Origin: Kingdonia uniflora
Taxonomy: Eukaryota > Streptophyta > Magnoliopsida > Ranunculales > Circaeasteraceae
DNA: 64,000 nucleotides
Assembly: GCA_014058105.1 (NCBI GenBank)
Contig: JACGCM010001844.1
Coordinates: 1,364,001-1,428,000 of the forward strand
Direction: 5' to 3'
Shown here in pieces: positions 34,801 to 46,117 of this stretch. The notes beneath the pieces were generated by a model. That model searched no databases, was not told where the DNA came from, and was given only the letters and a program-made list of their open reading frames with translations. The translations under genes and the position numbers were made by a program. Position 1 is the stretch's first letter; the number at the start of each line of letters is the position of its first letter.

Positions 34801-35480
34801 AAAGTAGCTAACCCATGAAAACTCCGTACCTATGTAGTACTCGTAGGTACCGGTCAATTCCTAATCGTCTGAACTTTTTCCTCGTCTACCCGAATCCCCT
34901 TAGAAGAAATCATGTAACCCAAGAAGTTCACCGAATCAACCATAAAAGAGTACTTCTTGAGATGTAGAAATAATTTGTGTCGTTACAGAGCCTGTAAGAC
35001 CCTCTCAACATGTATCATGTTCGCCTCTTTGGTTCGACTATGAATCAGGATATCATCAAAATAGACGACGGTAAACTGTTTTGTAATGTATCCCCGTAAG
35101 ACCTCTGCCATCAAACACATAAAAGTAGACGAAGAGTTCGATAGCCCAAATGGCATAACCAACCACTCATAGAGACCATTCTTAATTTTAAAAGTTATCT
35201 TCCATTCATCCCCTAGCTGCACACGAATCTGATGGTACCCACTATCTTGAGATATAATTTTAAGAACACATGTGCCCCATCATTTATCATTTGTACTTCA
35301 TTGTTATCTTGTTGACCGATCGGCATTCAACGCACATGCGATAACTTTCGCCCATTTTAGGGACCAGAAGCGCTGGAACCGCCACATACGACATACTTTC
35401 CCTCAATAAACATTTCTCACATAACTTAGTGACCTGCTGCTATAATTTTGCATGCTCATTAGGAGCCATACGATAATGGG
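34801..35480 (-). pseudogene. Chromovirus reverse transcriptase
   Basis: At 35222-34983 the - strand reads [39 protein letters not shown] and [19 protein letters not shown], with YFDD as the catalytic box, then the palm/thumb VDSVNFLGYMISSKG-like segment at about 34930. Motifs are those of plant chromovirus RT. The first Asp region near 35240 is altered and stops are present. Confidence 0.85.
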
Positions 35481-35559
35481 GCAAATGGGATAATAGTGCA
35501 CCTGGGACTAAGTCAATATCGTGCATAATATCTTGCAACGGGGGCAAATCGGGTAGCTC

Positions 35560-36130
35560 CTGTCGTGACAAACATCTGATAACTGCTCAAGCAATGGTCA
35601 TAACTCTTCAGGAACTGCGGTAGGGGGTGCTGTCACCGTACACACCAATGCATAAGCGACTCCCTTTGCTCTTGCTTCTACTAAAAAATTTATATGCTGA
35701 ACCACAAGAGCCCCAATCAGCGGTAAACATGGCCACTTCTGCCAAACTCTCTACCAAGTAAAAATGTATACATTGGGTCTTCCCAAATGTACTACGTTCT
35801 CTCCCATTGCCATGATCGCCCAAAAATCAAATGATACACATTCATCTCAATTACCGTGCACAGAATAGTATCCTCATAGCTGCCCATCTTGATTTTAACC
35901 TATGCACGAGATAGTGGACAAGTCCTACTATCCCTTTGTAATCAATGGAGCGTAAAGGGTTTGGGATATCAAGTCAATCGGAAATGTACTTTATCTACCA
36001 TGTCTTTTGAGATAAAATTATCTTTAGACCCATTAGCAACTATAGTTTCCAACCCCACCCTCGTTCAAAAAATACTATGCTTCTTCCAGTACTCATCCGC
36101 TCCTGAACCGTTCTTGTAGTCTCTGTTAAC
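35560..36130 (-). pseudogene. Chromovirus aspartic protease region
   Basis: On the - strand LETIVANGSKDNFISKDMVD at about 36040 aligns with the chromovirus protease (usually DSGATHNFIS), with the catalytic DSG replaced by ANG. TLHWLQRDSRTCPLSRA and MNVYHLIFG follow. Confidence 0.55.
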
Positions 36131-36940
36131 CAGACCGCAGAACGTCGATAACCTCATAGGTAGAACACTTACTCTTTTTGGCCGTTGGTGAAGCAATGGG
36201 TCTACCGTAATCAACTCGCAAAAACTCTCTATCTCTTCGTATAGTGTAGGAGTTGCCTCTCCGTCGACCTCGAAACCTTCTCCCTACCCCGTGATCATTG
36301 GCGGCGGCGTTATGGGTGTCCCGATGCCCTCTCTCACTGCTGCCGGTGTGGGTTCCTCGATGGTGGCCTTTAGGTGTGCCTCTCTTACTGCTGCCGAAAT
36401 AGGTTCCTCAACAGGCCCTCGGGGCCACCTCTCTCGCTACTGCCGACGAGGGTGACGCTGGTACAGCTTGCAGGGATGCCTCTCTCACTGCTGTCGACAC
36501 TGGACTTGACTTGACGGTTAGCGGGGACCTCTCTCTCTCCTTCACGCTCGACGTTGTCACCGTTTAGTTTTTTTCGGTGATCGATGTTGTAGATCTGGAG
36601 TCCTCTCTAATTTCCTTCTCCGATTGGTGAATTCGTGGTAACGGAGTTGGTGCGATTTGTGTTTTTTTGGGTTGAATCTCATGATGATTAGAAACTTCAA
36701 TTGGGTATCACGCCTTAAAATTGCGACTTCATTGTGGGATTTTGTTCGTAAACTTCCTAACGCAACATCACATTCTCCACTTACAAGACCAGTCACCCGT
36801 TGAGCCTCTCTCTCCGTTGATTCATTGTGTTGGATCATTCTTGAGTTTCCTCCATTGAATTCAATCGATCCCCTTTCCCTCATACCCGCCTCAATCTCCA
36901 CGATTCGCACAATAGCTTGAACATACATCGTAAAACTAGA
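36131..36940 (-). pseudogene. gag-position remnant of the chromovirus
   Basis: An open stretch (36928-36557) starts MYVQAIVRIVEIEAGMRERG but shows no gag domain I recognise. 36310-36540 holds four imperfect repeats of (C/T)CTCTC(A/T/G)CTGCTG(C/T)CG spaced about 55-75 bp. The ~800 bp available is short for a full gag, so this part looks deleted and replaced. Confidence 0.4.
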
Positions 36941-36969
36941 ATCGTCATATCTTACCTACATAACGAATC

Positions 36970-36986
36970 TTGTTCTGGTACCAAAT
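36970..36986 (-). other. Primer-binding site of the chromovirus
   Basis: The - strand reads ATTTGGTACCAGAACAAG next to the LTR, close to the initiator tRNA-Met site TGGTATCAGAGC. Confidence 0.7.
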
Positions 36987-37125
36987 TAATAGAAACTAAG
37001 TGCAGAAGCAAAATGATTTACTAAAATTGAAACTAGGGTTTTTAGAGTTTTCCCCTAAACTCACATAAATCTCATAAACTAAGAGAACTGCCTACTCTAG
37101 GAGGTTCCCCTCCTATTTATTAACA
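36987..37125 (-). repeat. 5' LTR of the chromovirus, distal piece
   Basis: Matches the first 139 bp of 32619-32822. The LTR is interrupted by copia after TAACA and resumes at 41823-41888. Confidence 0.9.
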
Positions 37126-37297
37126 TGCTGGAGTTGATATATTATAAATTTTGTCATTAGTGGGTTCCTAAACTAGTGATGTTTGTTTAGGAAGTGTATA
37201 TAATTAGGCTAATTATATGGTAGAGAATACTTTATATATACTTGTAATATGTATGAGATCAATAGAAAATCAATTTCTCTTATTCTCATTTTCTTCA
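37126..37297 (+). repeat. 5' LTR of copia element
   Basis: 172 bp, TGCTGGAG...TTCTTCA; matches 41646-41817. Confidence 0.95.
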
Positions 37298-37371
37298 TGG
37301 TGTTAGAGCGGCAGTGATCCTTACCTCTCTGCTTGTTTATTATCCTTTTTTTTCCTTCTCTAATTCTTGTT

Positions 37372-38880
37372 ATGGGAGATAAGGATATTGGGAGTTTGGA
37401 AGAGGTTGTTCGTGATGTCTACACCTCTCAAAAATTGAGTTCAGTATTGTTAACTGAATTCAATTACCTTCCTTGGTCAAGGGAAATCACTATTGCTCTT
37501 GGTGGAAGATCAAAACTAGCTTTTATTAATGGCACGATAACATCTCCTGATGATGTCAGTTCACCGGAGTATGAAACTTGGTTGGCCAAGGACCAGCTGG
37601 TTATGTCTTGGATTCTTAACTCGATGGTACACCAGCTTGTTGAGATTCTCAGTTATTTAGAGTCTTTTTTGGATCTTTGGACGGCTGTTCGTGACATGTA
37701 TGGCAACCAAAATAATTTTGTCAGGATTTTTCAGATTCAACGTGATATTGCTAATCTTCGCCAAGATGGGAAGTCTTTTGCGAGTTTACTGGGGAGTTTA
37801 AAAATTTTATGAAGTGAGTTGGAAACCTACCAACCACACACGGTTGACGCTGCTGTATTGGAAAAAAAAATAGAGGATGACAAGATTTTCCAGCTTTTGG
37901 CTAGTCTTGGTTCTGATTATGAGGATTTACGGATCCATATTCTTATGAATACTGAGCTTCCAGCTCTAAAAAATGTTTGTGCATCAATCCAACGTGAAGC
38001 AGTTCATCGTCAAGTCATTCCTCATGCTATTAATTCCAGCACTCCGGATGTTCGTGCCTATTTTTCTTGTTCATCATCTGAAGAGAAAGTTTACAAAGGC
38101 AAACGTCCAGATCTAAAATGCCAGCATTATCATACTATTGGCCATTTAATTGATCATTGTTGGATTATTCATCCAAAATTGAAGCCCAAATTTGCAAATG
38201 ATCAGAAAGGAGGATATCAAAAACGAGCTAATGATTATAAGGTTCATTTGGCTACGGGATCTGTTACCTCTAATCCTATTTCCTTGATAAATGATTTTAT
38301 AAATTTTCTACAACAGAGGCATGGTCAGGGAACAGTCCAAGATGGTGTTGCGAATCAAGAACATGACCAGCCGGCTACACTTCTTAGTCAGTTTGCTAGT
38401 TTTTTAGTTGATGGAAATTCTGCAACTAGCCAAGGTATTTTTCTTGCCTTTATGACTGCATTAGAGATTGGTAATTTGCATGATTTATGGGTTATTGATT
38501 CAGGTGCCACAGATCATATGTCAAATAAATTACCTAAATTTCATGACTTCAAACCATTTTCAATTCCTTCGTTTGTCTTAGTCGCCAATGGGAAAGGTGC
38601 TTTTGTAAAGGGTAAAGGTAAAATTAAGCTTGTTTCGAATACTATAGAGTCTGAAGTTCTATATGTTCCTTCCTTTCCATTTCAGTTGCTTTCTGTTCGC
38701 AAACTAACATCGTCACTTAATTGTGAAGTTATATTTACTCCTTACAAGGTGTTTTTTCAGGACCTTACTACCAAGGAGACGATTGGTGAGGGATTTCAAT
38801 TGCATGGTCTATACTATTTTTCTCCTGATTCTAGAGTTTTAAAAGGCTTTCAGGCAGTTTCCACTCCTATCAATGAGCAT
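37372..38880 (+). pseudogene. copia gag and protease
   Basis: ATG at 37372. The N-terminal copia gag domain has LTEFNYLPWSREITIALGG, YETWLAKDQLVMSWILNSM and LWTAVRDMYG. A stop (TGA) at 37810 precedes ASLGSDYEDLRIHILMNTEL. A zinc-knuckle relic, CQHYHTIGHLIDHCW (38122), has His for the second Cys. The protease active site LWVIDSGATDHMSNK is intact at 38488. From 37819 the frame is open to 39129, spanning gag C-terminus, protease and the start of integrase. Confidence 0.9.
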
Positions 38881-39890
38881 CTTTTATGGCATCGTCGCTT
38901 AGCACATCCTTCAGAGGCGATTCTTAGCAAAATAAATCCAGTTCTATCTAAAGGCAATCTTGATTGTGAGATTTGTCATTTTTTTAAATCTTCTAGACTT
39001 CCTTTTAATTTATCATTGTCTCGAACTACTCAAGCTTTTGAACTTGTACACTCGGATGTTTGGGGTCCTATTTACACTTCTATTGATGGTTTTAGATATT
39101 TTGTAACCTTTATTGATGATTTTTCATAGGTTACTTGGGTGTATCTATTGAAATCAAAAAGAGAAGTTTTTGGGTATTTCAAAGATTTTCATATGTTGGT
39201 TACTACTCAATTCTCAGCCAATATTAAGATTCTTCGATCTGATAATGGCACCGAATATATGTCCCATGATATGTTAAATTATTTAACTTCTAACGGTATA
39301 TTGCATCAGACTAGTTATGTTAGTACACCTCAACAAAATGGGATCGTCGAACGAAAAAATTGTGATTTGTTAGAGAAAACTAGAGCTATAATGCTTCAAA
39401 TGAATGTTCCAAAACATTTTTGGTCTCATGGAATTCTTACTGCTACCTATCTTGTGAATCGCTTACCCAGCCGAACGCTAGATTTTAAATGTCCTCTTAA
39501 AGTGTTGTAGGGCAGAAGACTGGATATATCTCATCTATAGATTTTTGGTTGTACTTGTTTCGTGCATTTATCAGTTGTTCATCGTGATAAGCTTGATCCC
39601 CGAGCAGTAAAGTGCATTTTTCTGGGTTATTCACAAACACAAAAAGGGTACAAATGTTATGATTTCTTGTCCAAGAATTTACAAGTAACTCGGGATGTTC
39701 GCTTTGTGGAAGCACTTCCATATTTTGTGGCTTCCAGACAGGGGGAGAGTCTGCTAGAATTATTTCCGTTACCAAGCCATGATTTATGCCCGACATTTTC
39801 AAACGATATGTTTCCTAGTCCGGCTCCACAAGTTGAAGCTTCCACTGAACATTTTGTTGAGCATTTGGATACCTCTAGCGTTGTACCCTA
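38870..39890 (+). pseudogene. copia integrase
   Basis: The GAG-pre-integrase zinc module is HLLWHRRLAHPSEAILSK...CEICHFFKSSR (38877-39000). The core has ELVHSDVWGPIYTSIDGF (first Asp), a TAG in place of Trp at 39127, then KILRSDNGTEYMS (second Asp, 39226) and STPQQNGIVERKN (Glu, 39322). The tail (39562-39891) has DPRAVKCIFLGYSQTQKGYK. Stops at 39127, 39508 and 39889. Confidence 0.9.
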
Positions 39891-39993
39891 GGAGGTAAAT
39901 GTCAGCACAAATGAGCATGAAACTTCCCTTGTCCAAGGTGAACCATTACCTCCACGACGCAATCCTCCAAGACCCCGTCACCCACCAACAAAA

Positions 39994-40990
39994 ATGCATG
40001 ATTATGTTGCATCCACTGTCAGGTATCCGGTTGCTAATTACATGAATTCTCAGTGCATATCTCCCTTGCATACAGCCTTTCTTTCAGCTCTATCAAATGA
40101 TCATGAGCCAAAGAGCTTTCAAGAAGCACAAGCTCAAGCTGTCTGGAGGAAGGCCATGGATAATAAGTTGATGGCTTTAGCTGAAAATAAAACATGGAGT
40201 ATAGTTCCTCTTCCTTGCGACAAACATGTGGTGGGTAGTCGTTGAGTGTTTAAAACGAAGTTTAACTCTGATGGAACTATTGAACGACATAGGGCACGCC
40301 TTGTTGCTCAAGGTTTTACTCAGAAATTCGGTGTTGATTACAAGGAGACTTTCGCTCCCGTTGCCAAGATGACAACTCTGCGAGTTATCCTTCCTGTGGC
40401 GATTAATAATGGGTGGCCTCTTTCCCAAATGGATGTCAAGAATGCATTCTTGCATGGCAATTTTGAAGAAGTTTGCATGAAGCTTCCTCCTGGGCATTTT
40501 TTTAGTGGAAATCCCAATTTGGTATGTAAACTCCATAAATCAATTAATGGGCTGAAGCAAAGTCCTCGCGCTTGGCATGCGAAGTTGAGCAATGTTCTTG
40601 AAGCACATTGGGTTCACCAGGAGTCCGGCTAATTTTTCATTATATGTCAAACTTGGATCCGTAGATAAGCTGGTGGTACTTATTTACGTCGACGATTTGA
40701 TTATTACCGGAACTAGTATAGACTCTATTGCTCAACTTAAGCTGAACCTCCAGAATATGTTTCCTATTAAGGATCTGGGTCTTTTAAAGTAGTTTCTTGA
40801 AATCGAAATGGCAACTTCTAGCAAAGGGTTATTTCTAAATCAGCACAAATATATTGCTAATTTGCTTCATGATGCTGATATGTTCCACACTAAACCCGCG
40901 ACTACTCCACTAGATAGCAAATTGCGGCTTGATTCTACGGGGGAAGATCTTGATTCGCCAAGTTATTATCAGAAGCTTGTTGGGAAGCTT
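39994..40990 (+). pseudogene. copia reverse transcriptase
   Basis: The sequence WRKAMDNKLMALAENKTWSI, a TGA at 40243 in place of Trp, then FKTKFNSDGTIERHRARLVA, GVDYKETFAPVAKMTTLR and SQMDVKNAFLHGNFEEVCM. The catalytic box is VVLIYVDDLIITG at 40674. A small indel near 40615-40630 and a TAG at 40791 break the frame. Confidence 0.9.
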
Positions 40991-41149
40991 ATCGACTTGA
41001 CAATTACACGTTCTGATATTACACATGCCGTTAGCCTTGTTAGCCAACATATGCATGCTCCAACTATTCAACATCTGAGTATGGTCAAACGCATCTTGCG
41101 CTATTTGAAGGGCACAATTCGTCGTGGAATACTAATGACCAGAAACGGC

Positions 41150-41657
41150 CACACTAATATTATGGGGTATACCGATTCCGATTGGGCCGAAAATGCACTT
41201 GATCGTCGATCTACTACTGGTTATTGTATGTTTGTTGGTGGGAACCTCATTTCATGAAAAAGTAAAAAAACAACATGTGGTGGCTCGTTCTAGCGCTGAA
41301 GCTGAATATCATGCAATGGCTTCCGCAGCATATGAACTTGTTTGGCTTAAAAGTCTTCTTGCTGATCTCGGTTGTCCGAGTATTATTCCAATACAACATT
41401 TTTGTAATAATTAGGCCGCCATGCACATCGCTTCAAATCCTGTGTTCCATGAAATAACGAAACACATAGAAGTGGATTGTCATTACATTCGTCAACAGGT
41501 CCAATCTAAGCTTATTGCCACTCAGTATGTACGTACAACTGATCAACTGGTTGATGTGTTCACCAAAGTTTTGTCATCTACTCAGTTTCATTGGTTAATG
41601 AGCAAGCTTGGATCCATCAATCCTCTGGATCTGCTTGAGGGGGAGTGTTGGAGTTGA
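41150..41657 (+). pseudogene. copia RNase H
   Basis: [20 protein letters not shown] (catalytic Asp) at 41166, a TGA replacing Trp at 41257, [20 protein letters not shown] (Glu) at 41281, then [13 protein letters not shown] at 41461. It ends at LEGECWS, overlapping the polypurine tract and LTR start as in other copia elements. Confidence 0.9.
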
Positions 41658-41817
41658 TCTCTTATAAATTCTGTCATTAGTGGGTTCCTAAACTAGTGGT
41701 ATTTGTTTAGGAAGTGCATATAATTAGGCTAATTATATGGTAGAGAATACTCTATATATACTTGTAATATGTATGAGATCAATAGAAAATCAATTTCTCT
41801 AATTCTTATTTTCTTCA
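41646..41817 (+). repeat. 3' LTR of copia element
   Basis: 172 bp, TGTTGGAG...TTCTTCA, next to the polypurine tract. Confidence 0.95.
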
Positions 41818-41822
41818 TAACA

Positions 41823-41888
41823 AAATCAACTACTAAAACGGAAATAAGTACGTACTTCGTGGGTCACGATCCATCCCACGATCTATCA
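41823..41888 (-). repeat. 5' LTR of the chromovirus, proximal piece
   Basis: Last 66 bp of the split LTR, ending ATCTATCA; matches 32757-32822. TSD TAAGC follows. Confidence 0.9.
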
Positions 41889-42306
41889 TAAGCAGATGCC
41901 AAATAATCGATAGGACTCGGGAGAAACATATAGCGAAAATCATATGAATACAGTAGCAAAGTTGAAGAACATACTGTATGAATACAGTGGGAGAAACATC
42001 TTGCTGAAAATAATACCACTCTTTAAGACATACACCTGCGTAGAGATTTATAATGTTTTAGGGCAACTAGGTCGTGGATTTTATCTTAACTAGTCCTGTA
42101 TCATAGGCTGATTATATATCTATATGCCCTAGAGGATTCTAAGAGACGCTGAAGGTTCCATTGAGTAAAGCACATCAGAATCATTGCAACAGTCTTGTAG
42201 CTACGGCATCAACATTTTAAAAACATTTGCTTGCAGTATGAAGATTTTGCTGTGCTGGGGAATTTATACACCATAGAAATATGAAAAATTTGTGAAGATG
42301 ACTACT
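41889..42306. other. Intergenic DNA
   Basis: Continues the HD-ZIP gene 3' flank after the chromovirus. No feature recognised. Confidence 0.4.
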
Positions 42307-42533
42307 GGTAAGGGCATGGGGAGTTCAAATGAGCCACTCCGTGCTGCCTACCTACCCTAAGAATTCATGTTCTTTCCAGCTTCATACCAGGTTTCAAAAA
42401 TTAGCGTCTTTGCTGTATCCGCAATAAGCAATCACATCTGCAATTGTAGCAAAAATCAAGGAGACTCGATTGAGCAGCATTGGCTGGAGTGGCACAGATG
42501 GATGCTTCCCTGGCTTGTCGTGCAACTTTAGTT
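42307..42533 (+). pseudogene. Fragment of HD-ZIP IV last exon
   Basis: It aligns with 31423-31650 of the intact gene: TTCAAATG(G/A)G/CCACTCCG, (A/G)CTGCCTAC, AATCACAT(T/C)TGCAAT and AAATCAAGGA-ACTC are shared. Indels and stops make it non-coding. It is the C-terminal domain part only. Confidence 0.75.
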
Positions 42534-42753
42534 AATAAAGCATGTACAGATAGGCAACGTTAAAATAAGAAGATCGTTATGTAATGAGACACAAAATACA
42601 GAGATTTGAGTGAAAACAGCATGCCCAAGTATTAGGTGCGTCTAGTTTCTAGTTAATAACATCTCTGAAAAACAATGTAAACCGGCTTTTCTGATGCCAA
42701 AAAAACACTTTTGGCGCCTCTTCCAAGTCCTAATTATAAGATAGAAGCACATA

Positions 42754-42945
42754 ATGTTATTTTCAATGGGACTTCATCACATAAGGTTACTCATAATGCT
42801 AAGGGCTTCCATCCAGGATTCGTTTCTCTTTTCCGCATAAATGTACCTAATTTTCCAGTCATCTTATCTTGTAGTAGTTTTTTTGCTGTTGTGTTTTCAA
42901 TTTGTTTCTGTTTTGAGGAATATATGCGAGCGTTAAGCAAACGCA
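42754..42945 (+). pseudogene. Fragment of HD-ZIP IV exon 10, intron 10 and exon 11 start
   Basis: It aligns with 31010-31240: TTCAATGGGACTTCATCACAT matches exon 10, CGCATAAATGTACCTAATTTTCC matches the exon 10/intron 10 junction with the donor lost, and GTTAAGCAAACGC matches the start of exon 11. The retained intron shows a DNA-level duplication, not retroposition. It lies after the last-exon fragment, reversed from gene order. Confidence 0.7.
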
Positions 42946-43260
42946 CCTTAAAAGGTAGAGTTGGCATGTTTGTGAAATGGGTAAATACCCAGGAGCAGCA
43001 ACTCTATTGTAACAAGATGAAGTTACAAGCATGTGTTTGAAAACCCTTCAAGACGGGTCTACATTTTGCTTAATCCTTATCGACAAATACTACGTAAGAG
43101 TTTGAGATATTGAAAACGACTTAAGCTCGCTCAGACAACATGGTGCATCTAGCATAGGCTTCATCATCATTCATAATTTCATTAATAAAACTACAATATG
43201 GCCAAGAACACTTATTTTAGCCCAACTACAAGCCATAATATAAAGAGCGCTGCTAGGAGG

Positions 43261-44487
43261 GGACCCAGGGTCGTAGAGTGTAGTGACCACGAATGAGAGA
43301 GTGCCACCTAGCTTTTGTATAACCTATTAACTTTGTTAGAAGGTTATCACATTTTTTACTTTAATTATTTTGTTTAAACTAAATTACTTTATGATGACAC
43401 AGGGTATTTGTGACCACTTGGTGAATCATGTTTGAAGATATAATTATCATTCATAAGACATGATCTTAAATTAAGTTCCGACTTTTCACGACAATTTTTT
43501 TTACTGTGAATGATATAGTTCATACAAATCTTTGAAATTTGAATACATCATCACTTAATTTCATGTGTTTATTTAACCTACATTAAGTGAAATAAATAAC
43601 GATTAGTAATATAATCTAACTAGTTTACCGCATAACGGTGGGACCGACCACGTAAATTTCTTATTGTCTTATTAGTTTTATATTTGTGTTTCTGGTAGAC
43701 TTTTTCCGATTGTAAGTGCTAGTAGATTGGATCACCTTGATTCGAACAACATCGTAGAATTTGACCGCTTGAAAGCCTCATCGCCGAATAAGAGTTATTT
43801 TTGTTATATTTACAAGTTAGAAGAATAATCATTTTTCAGGTAGCAATGCACAGATGTATGGAGTTTAGAGAAAGAGAAAGGATAGAAACAAAACTACTTA
43901 CTGGAGATAAGAAAAGATAGGAGAAAAGAGAATAAAATGGAGAGAATGGAGAGATATGCTTTCATCTGACCTAAAATACTTATTGTTTTTCCAACTTATT
44001 ACTGTATGTACAACTAACACAAACTGTAAATAAAGAAAAAGCTAAAAGGTATTTTAGAGATCCCAAAAAACTTCAACTACCACCTAACCTCCTTTTAACC
44101 ACCAAACACAATTTTGTGTAGTTGTTTGTAAGTGACCTCCCTACGGGTTGGTAAGATAAATTTTGAGCATACGGAGAAGCACATAATCAACAAGAGATAG
44201 AAATAAAACCTTTTTCGAAGAAGAGGTCGGAATATGTTTTTCGTGGGTTTTTTAAGCTTCCATGAATGATTGAGTTAAAGCTTTATGGAGTTTTAATCTC
44301 ATATTTCGTTGAAAGAGAGAGAGATATAGAGTTAAGTTTGAGTTACAGCTTCTCATTTGTTTTCCTCTTTCTTTAATGCTTAATATTTAATTTTTGTTAA
44401 TTTAATGGTTGAGATGGTAACCCATTCTCCAAATACTCATGGCAACTTCTGAATGGTTTGGTCTCCTAGCCTTATGACCCTGGGTCC
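43261..44487. mobile_element. Possible inverted-repeat DNA transposon or MITE
   Basis: GGACCCAGGGTCGTA at 43261 is matched inverted by TATGACCCTGGGTCC ending at 44487. The match weakly extends inward to about 45 bp (GACCA and AG-GTTGCCA-like blocks). The ~1.2 kb between has no ORF. No clear target duplication was found, and the core of the repeat is itself palindromic, so this is tentative. Confidence 0.35.
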
Positions 44488-45442
44488 ATAGTATTTCTCT
44501 AACATAAAATATGTGTGAAGAGACCTTGTCACACCCTAAGACTACGTCAAGGTTCAATTCCAATGATCGTTCGTTGACATCACATTAGACCTCGTAGTTT
44601 CGAGCATATTGTTTGAACCTTTTTGAGACACATTTGGATTAATCTACCCCATGATGAATTTATATAGTTTTGGATCAACCACTTCTCATTAGAGACACAT
44701 TTGGATCATTTATTTTATAGACAACTTATCATTTTTAATGCGTAAATTAGTGAAAAATCAACGTAATGGGCGTCAATAATTCGCTTATAAGTAGCAACTA
44801 TCAACTAGATTCCTTCTTCTTCTTCTTTTTTTATGATACTTTTGGTATTGTTGGTCTTTTTAAGTATATCTTAACTTGAATAGTGGTTAATATGGTTTGA
44901 TATACAATTGTGTTAGTGATGGCTTTTGCTTTTTTTGGTGTCTTAATTAATTGTGGTATATAGTGAGTGGCATCTTAAAAAAATGTATGCGCTTTGTGCG
45001 TCACGTATGAAATGGAATATTTGACTCATTGAATATTCCACGCTTAGTATTTTTGCCTCGAGCCAAAATGTGGTAGGTCGGAACCACCTTTTCCGGCCAT
45101 TAACCAGTCATTTCTACGTAATACCAAGAATGTCCTTACATGATTAATTTTTCCAAATACCTTTTAGGATCGATAGTACAAAAATCAAATATAAAAAATA
45201 TTTTTGGTCTGGTCATGGTTGGAGATGAAAATGTACCAAAATCAACTGCACCACCATTGAAGAATAATCAGATATGAAACCTACTTACTCCTCTGCACCA
45301 CCATGCCGAATCTAGTTAGTCCCCTGTCTACAATTGATTTCCCAAATAAATTATGTCATCTTAATTATATTTGCAGTGATGTCCATCAATGGTTCATGAT
45401 TATTTACCCATTATGTCGACTACATGGTAGGCCGCATGCAAG
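44488..45442. other. Intergenic DNA
   Basis: AT-rich, no ORF, RNA gene or repeat end recognised. Confidence 0.4.
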
Positions 45443-46039
45443 TGTAGGGACCTATCCCTCGACCTAGTCCAAACTCGAACTACCTCAATATCAGACTCAC
45501 GCATTACACAGGTGACATGTACAGTCAGCATTGACACCTAGACCACAAACTGATAAAGAACGTGGATCGAGCACTACAACAAAATATAAACAAGTCAAAG
45601 ACACATGTCTCCAACGAACTAAAAGTTACTCATTCAACTACCGCTTACCTCATTATTCGGAGAACGTGCTTCTACACGATAACGAGATGCGGGTAAGGTC
45701 TATATAAAGAAAAAATTCCAAAGGAGATAAAGGCCAGAAGAACCAGATTTTCTAGATTCTAACACATGAATTTCTAGATTCTACACACCACAAAACTTCT
45801 TATTTCAAGATCAATTATTTCTAGTTCAAGAGATCACTTATAATAAAATATCAGTCTCAAGCAATAAAAGTTACAGTTATTTAACCCTCAACTCGAGGTC
45901 GTGGTTTTTTACCTATTCAAAGGTTTTTCGCGCTAAATCACATGTGTCATTTCTTGTATTACATTAATTTTTGTCACATGTACATTTGGTGTAAGATCTA
46001 ATTTCAAGCTATTTCGAGCTACGGAATTAGGCCATTACA
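45443..46039 (+). repeat. 5' LTR of Tat-3, 597 bp
   Basis: TGTAGGGACC...GGCCATTACA; homologous to 23718-24292 and to the reverse complement of 15945-16564. Confidence 0.9.
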
Positions 46040-46058
46040 TTTGGCGACGTCTGTGAGA
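46040..46058 (+). other. Primer-binding site of Tat-3
   Basis: TTTGGCGACGTCTGTGAGA follows the LTR, equivalent to the Tat-2 site with one change in the tRNA-Asp-like TGGCGCCGT. Confidence 0.65.
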
Positions 46059-46117
46059 AAGAAGACATTTCCACGATATCCTAAGGCATACATTCACTTT
46101 ACTTTCCATTTCCAATC

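Larger units (their letters stand above)
37126..41817 (+). mobile_element. Ty1/copia retrotransposon inside the chromovirus LTR
   Basis: The 4.7-kb element has 172-bp LTRs (37126-37297 and 41646-41817) that differ at about 10 positions by eye. TSD TAACA is at 37121-37125 and 41818-41822. PBS TGGTGTTAGAGC (37298) resembles the tRNA-Met site, and the polypurine tract is TTGAGGGGGAG (41635-41645). Domain order gag, protease, integrase, RT, RNase H is the copia order. Confidence 0.95.
32619..41888 (-). mobile_element. Ty3/gypsy chromovirus, split by a copia element
   Basis: TAAGC flanks both ends (32614-32618, 41889-41893). LTRs of ~204 bp run TGATAGATC...TTTCTATTA. On the - strand the order from the right is 5' LTR (split), PBS, a gag-like remnant, PR, RT, RNase H, integrase with chromodomain, purine tract, 3' LTR. 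The LTRs differ at about 18 of 205 positions by eye, so it is older than the copia element inside it (10 of 172). Confidence 0.9.
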
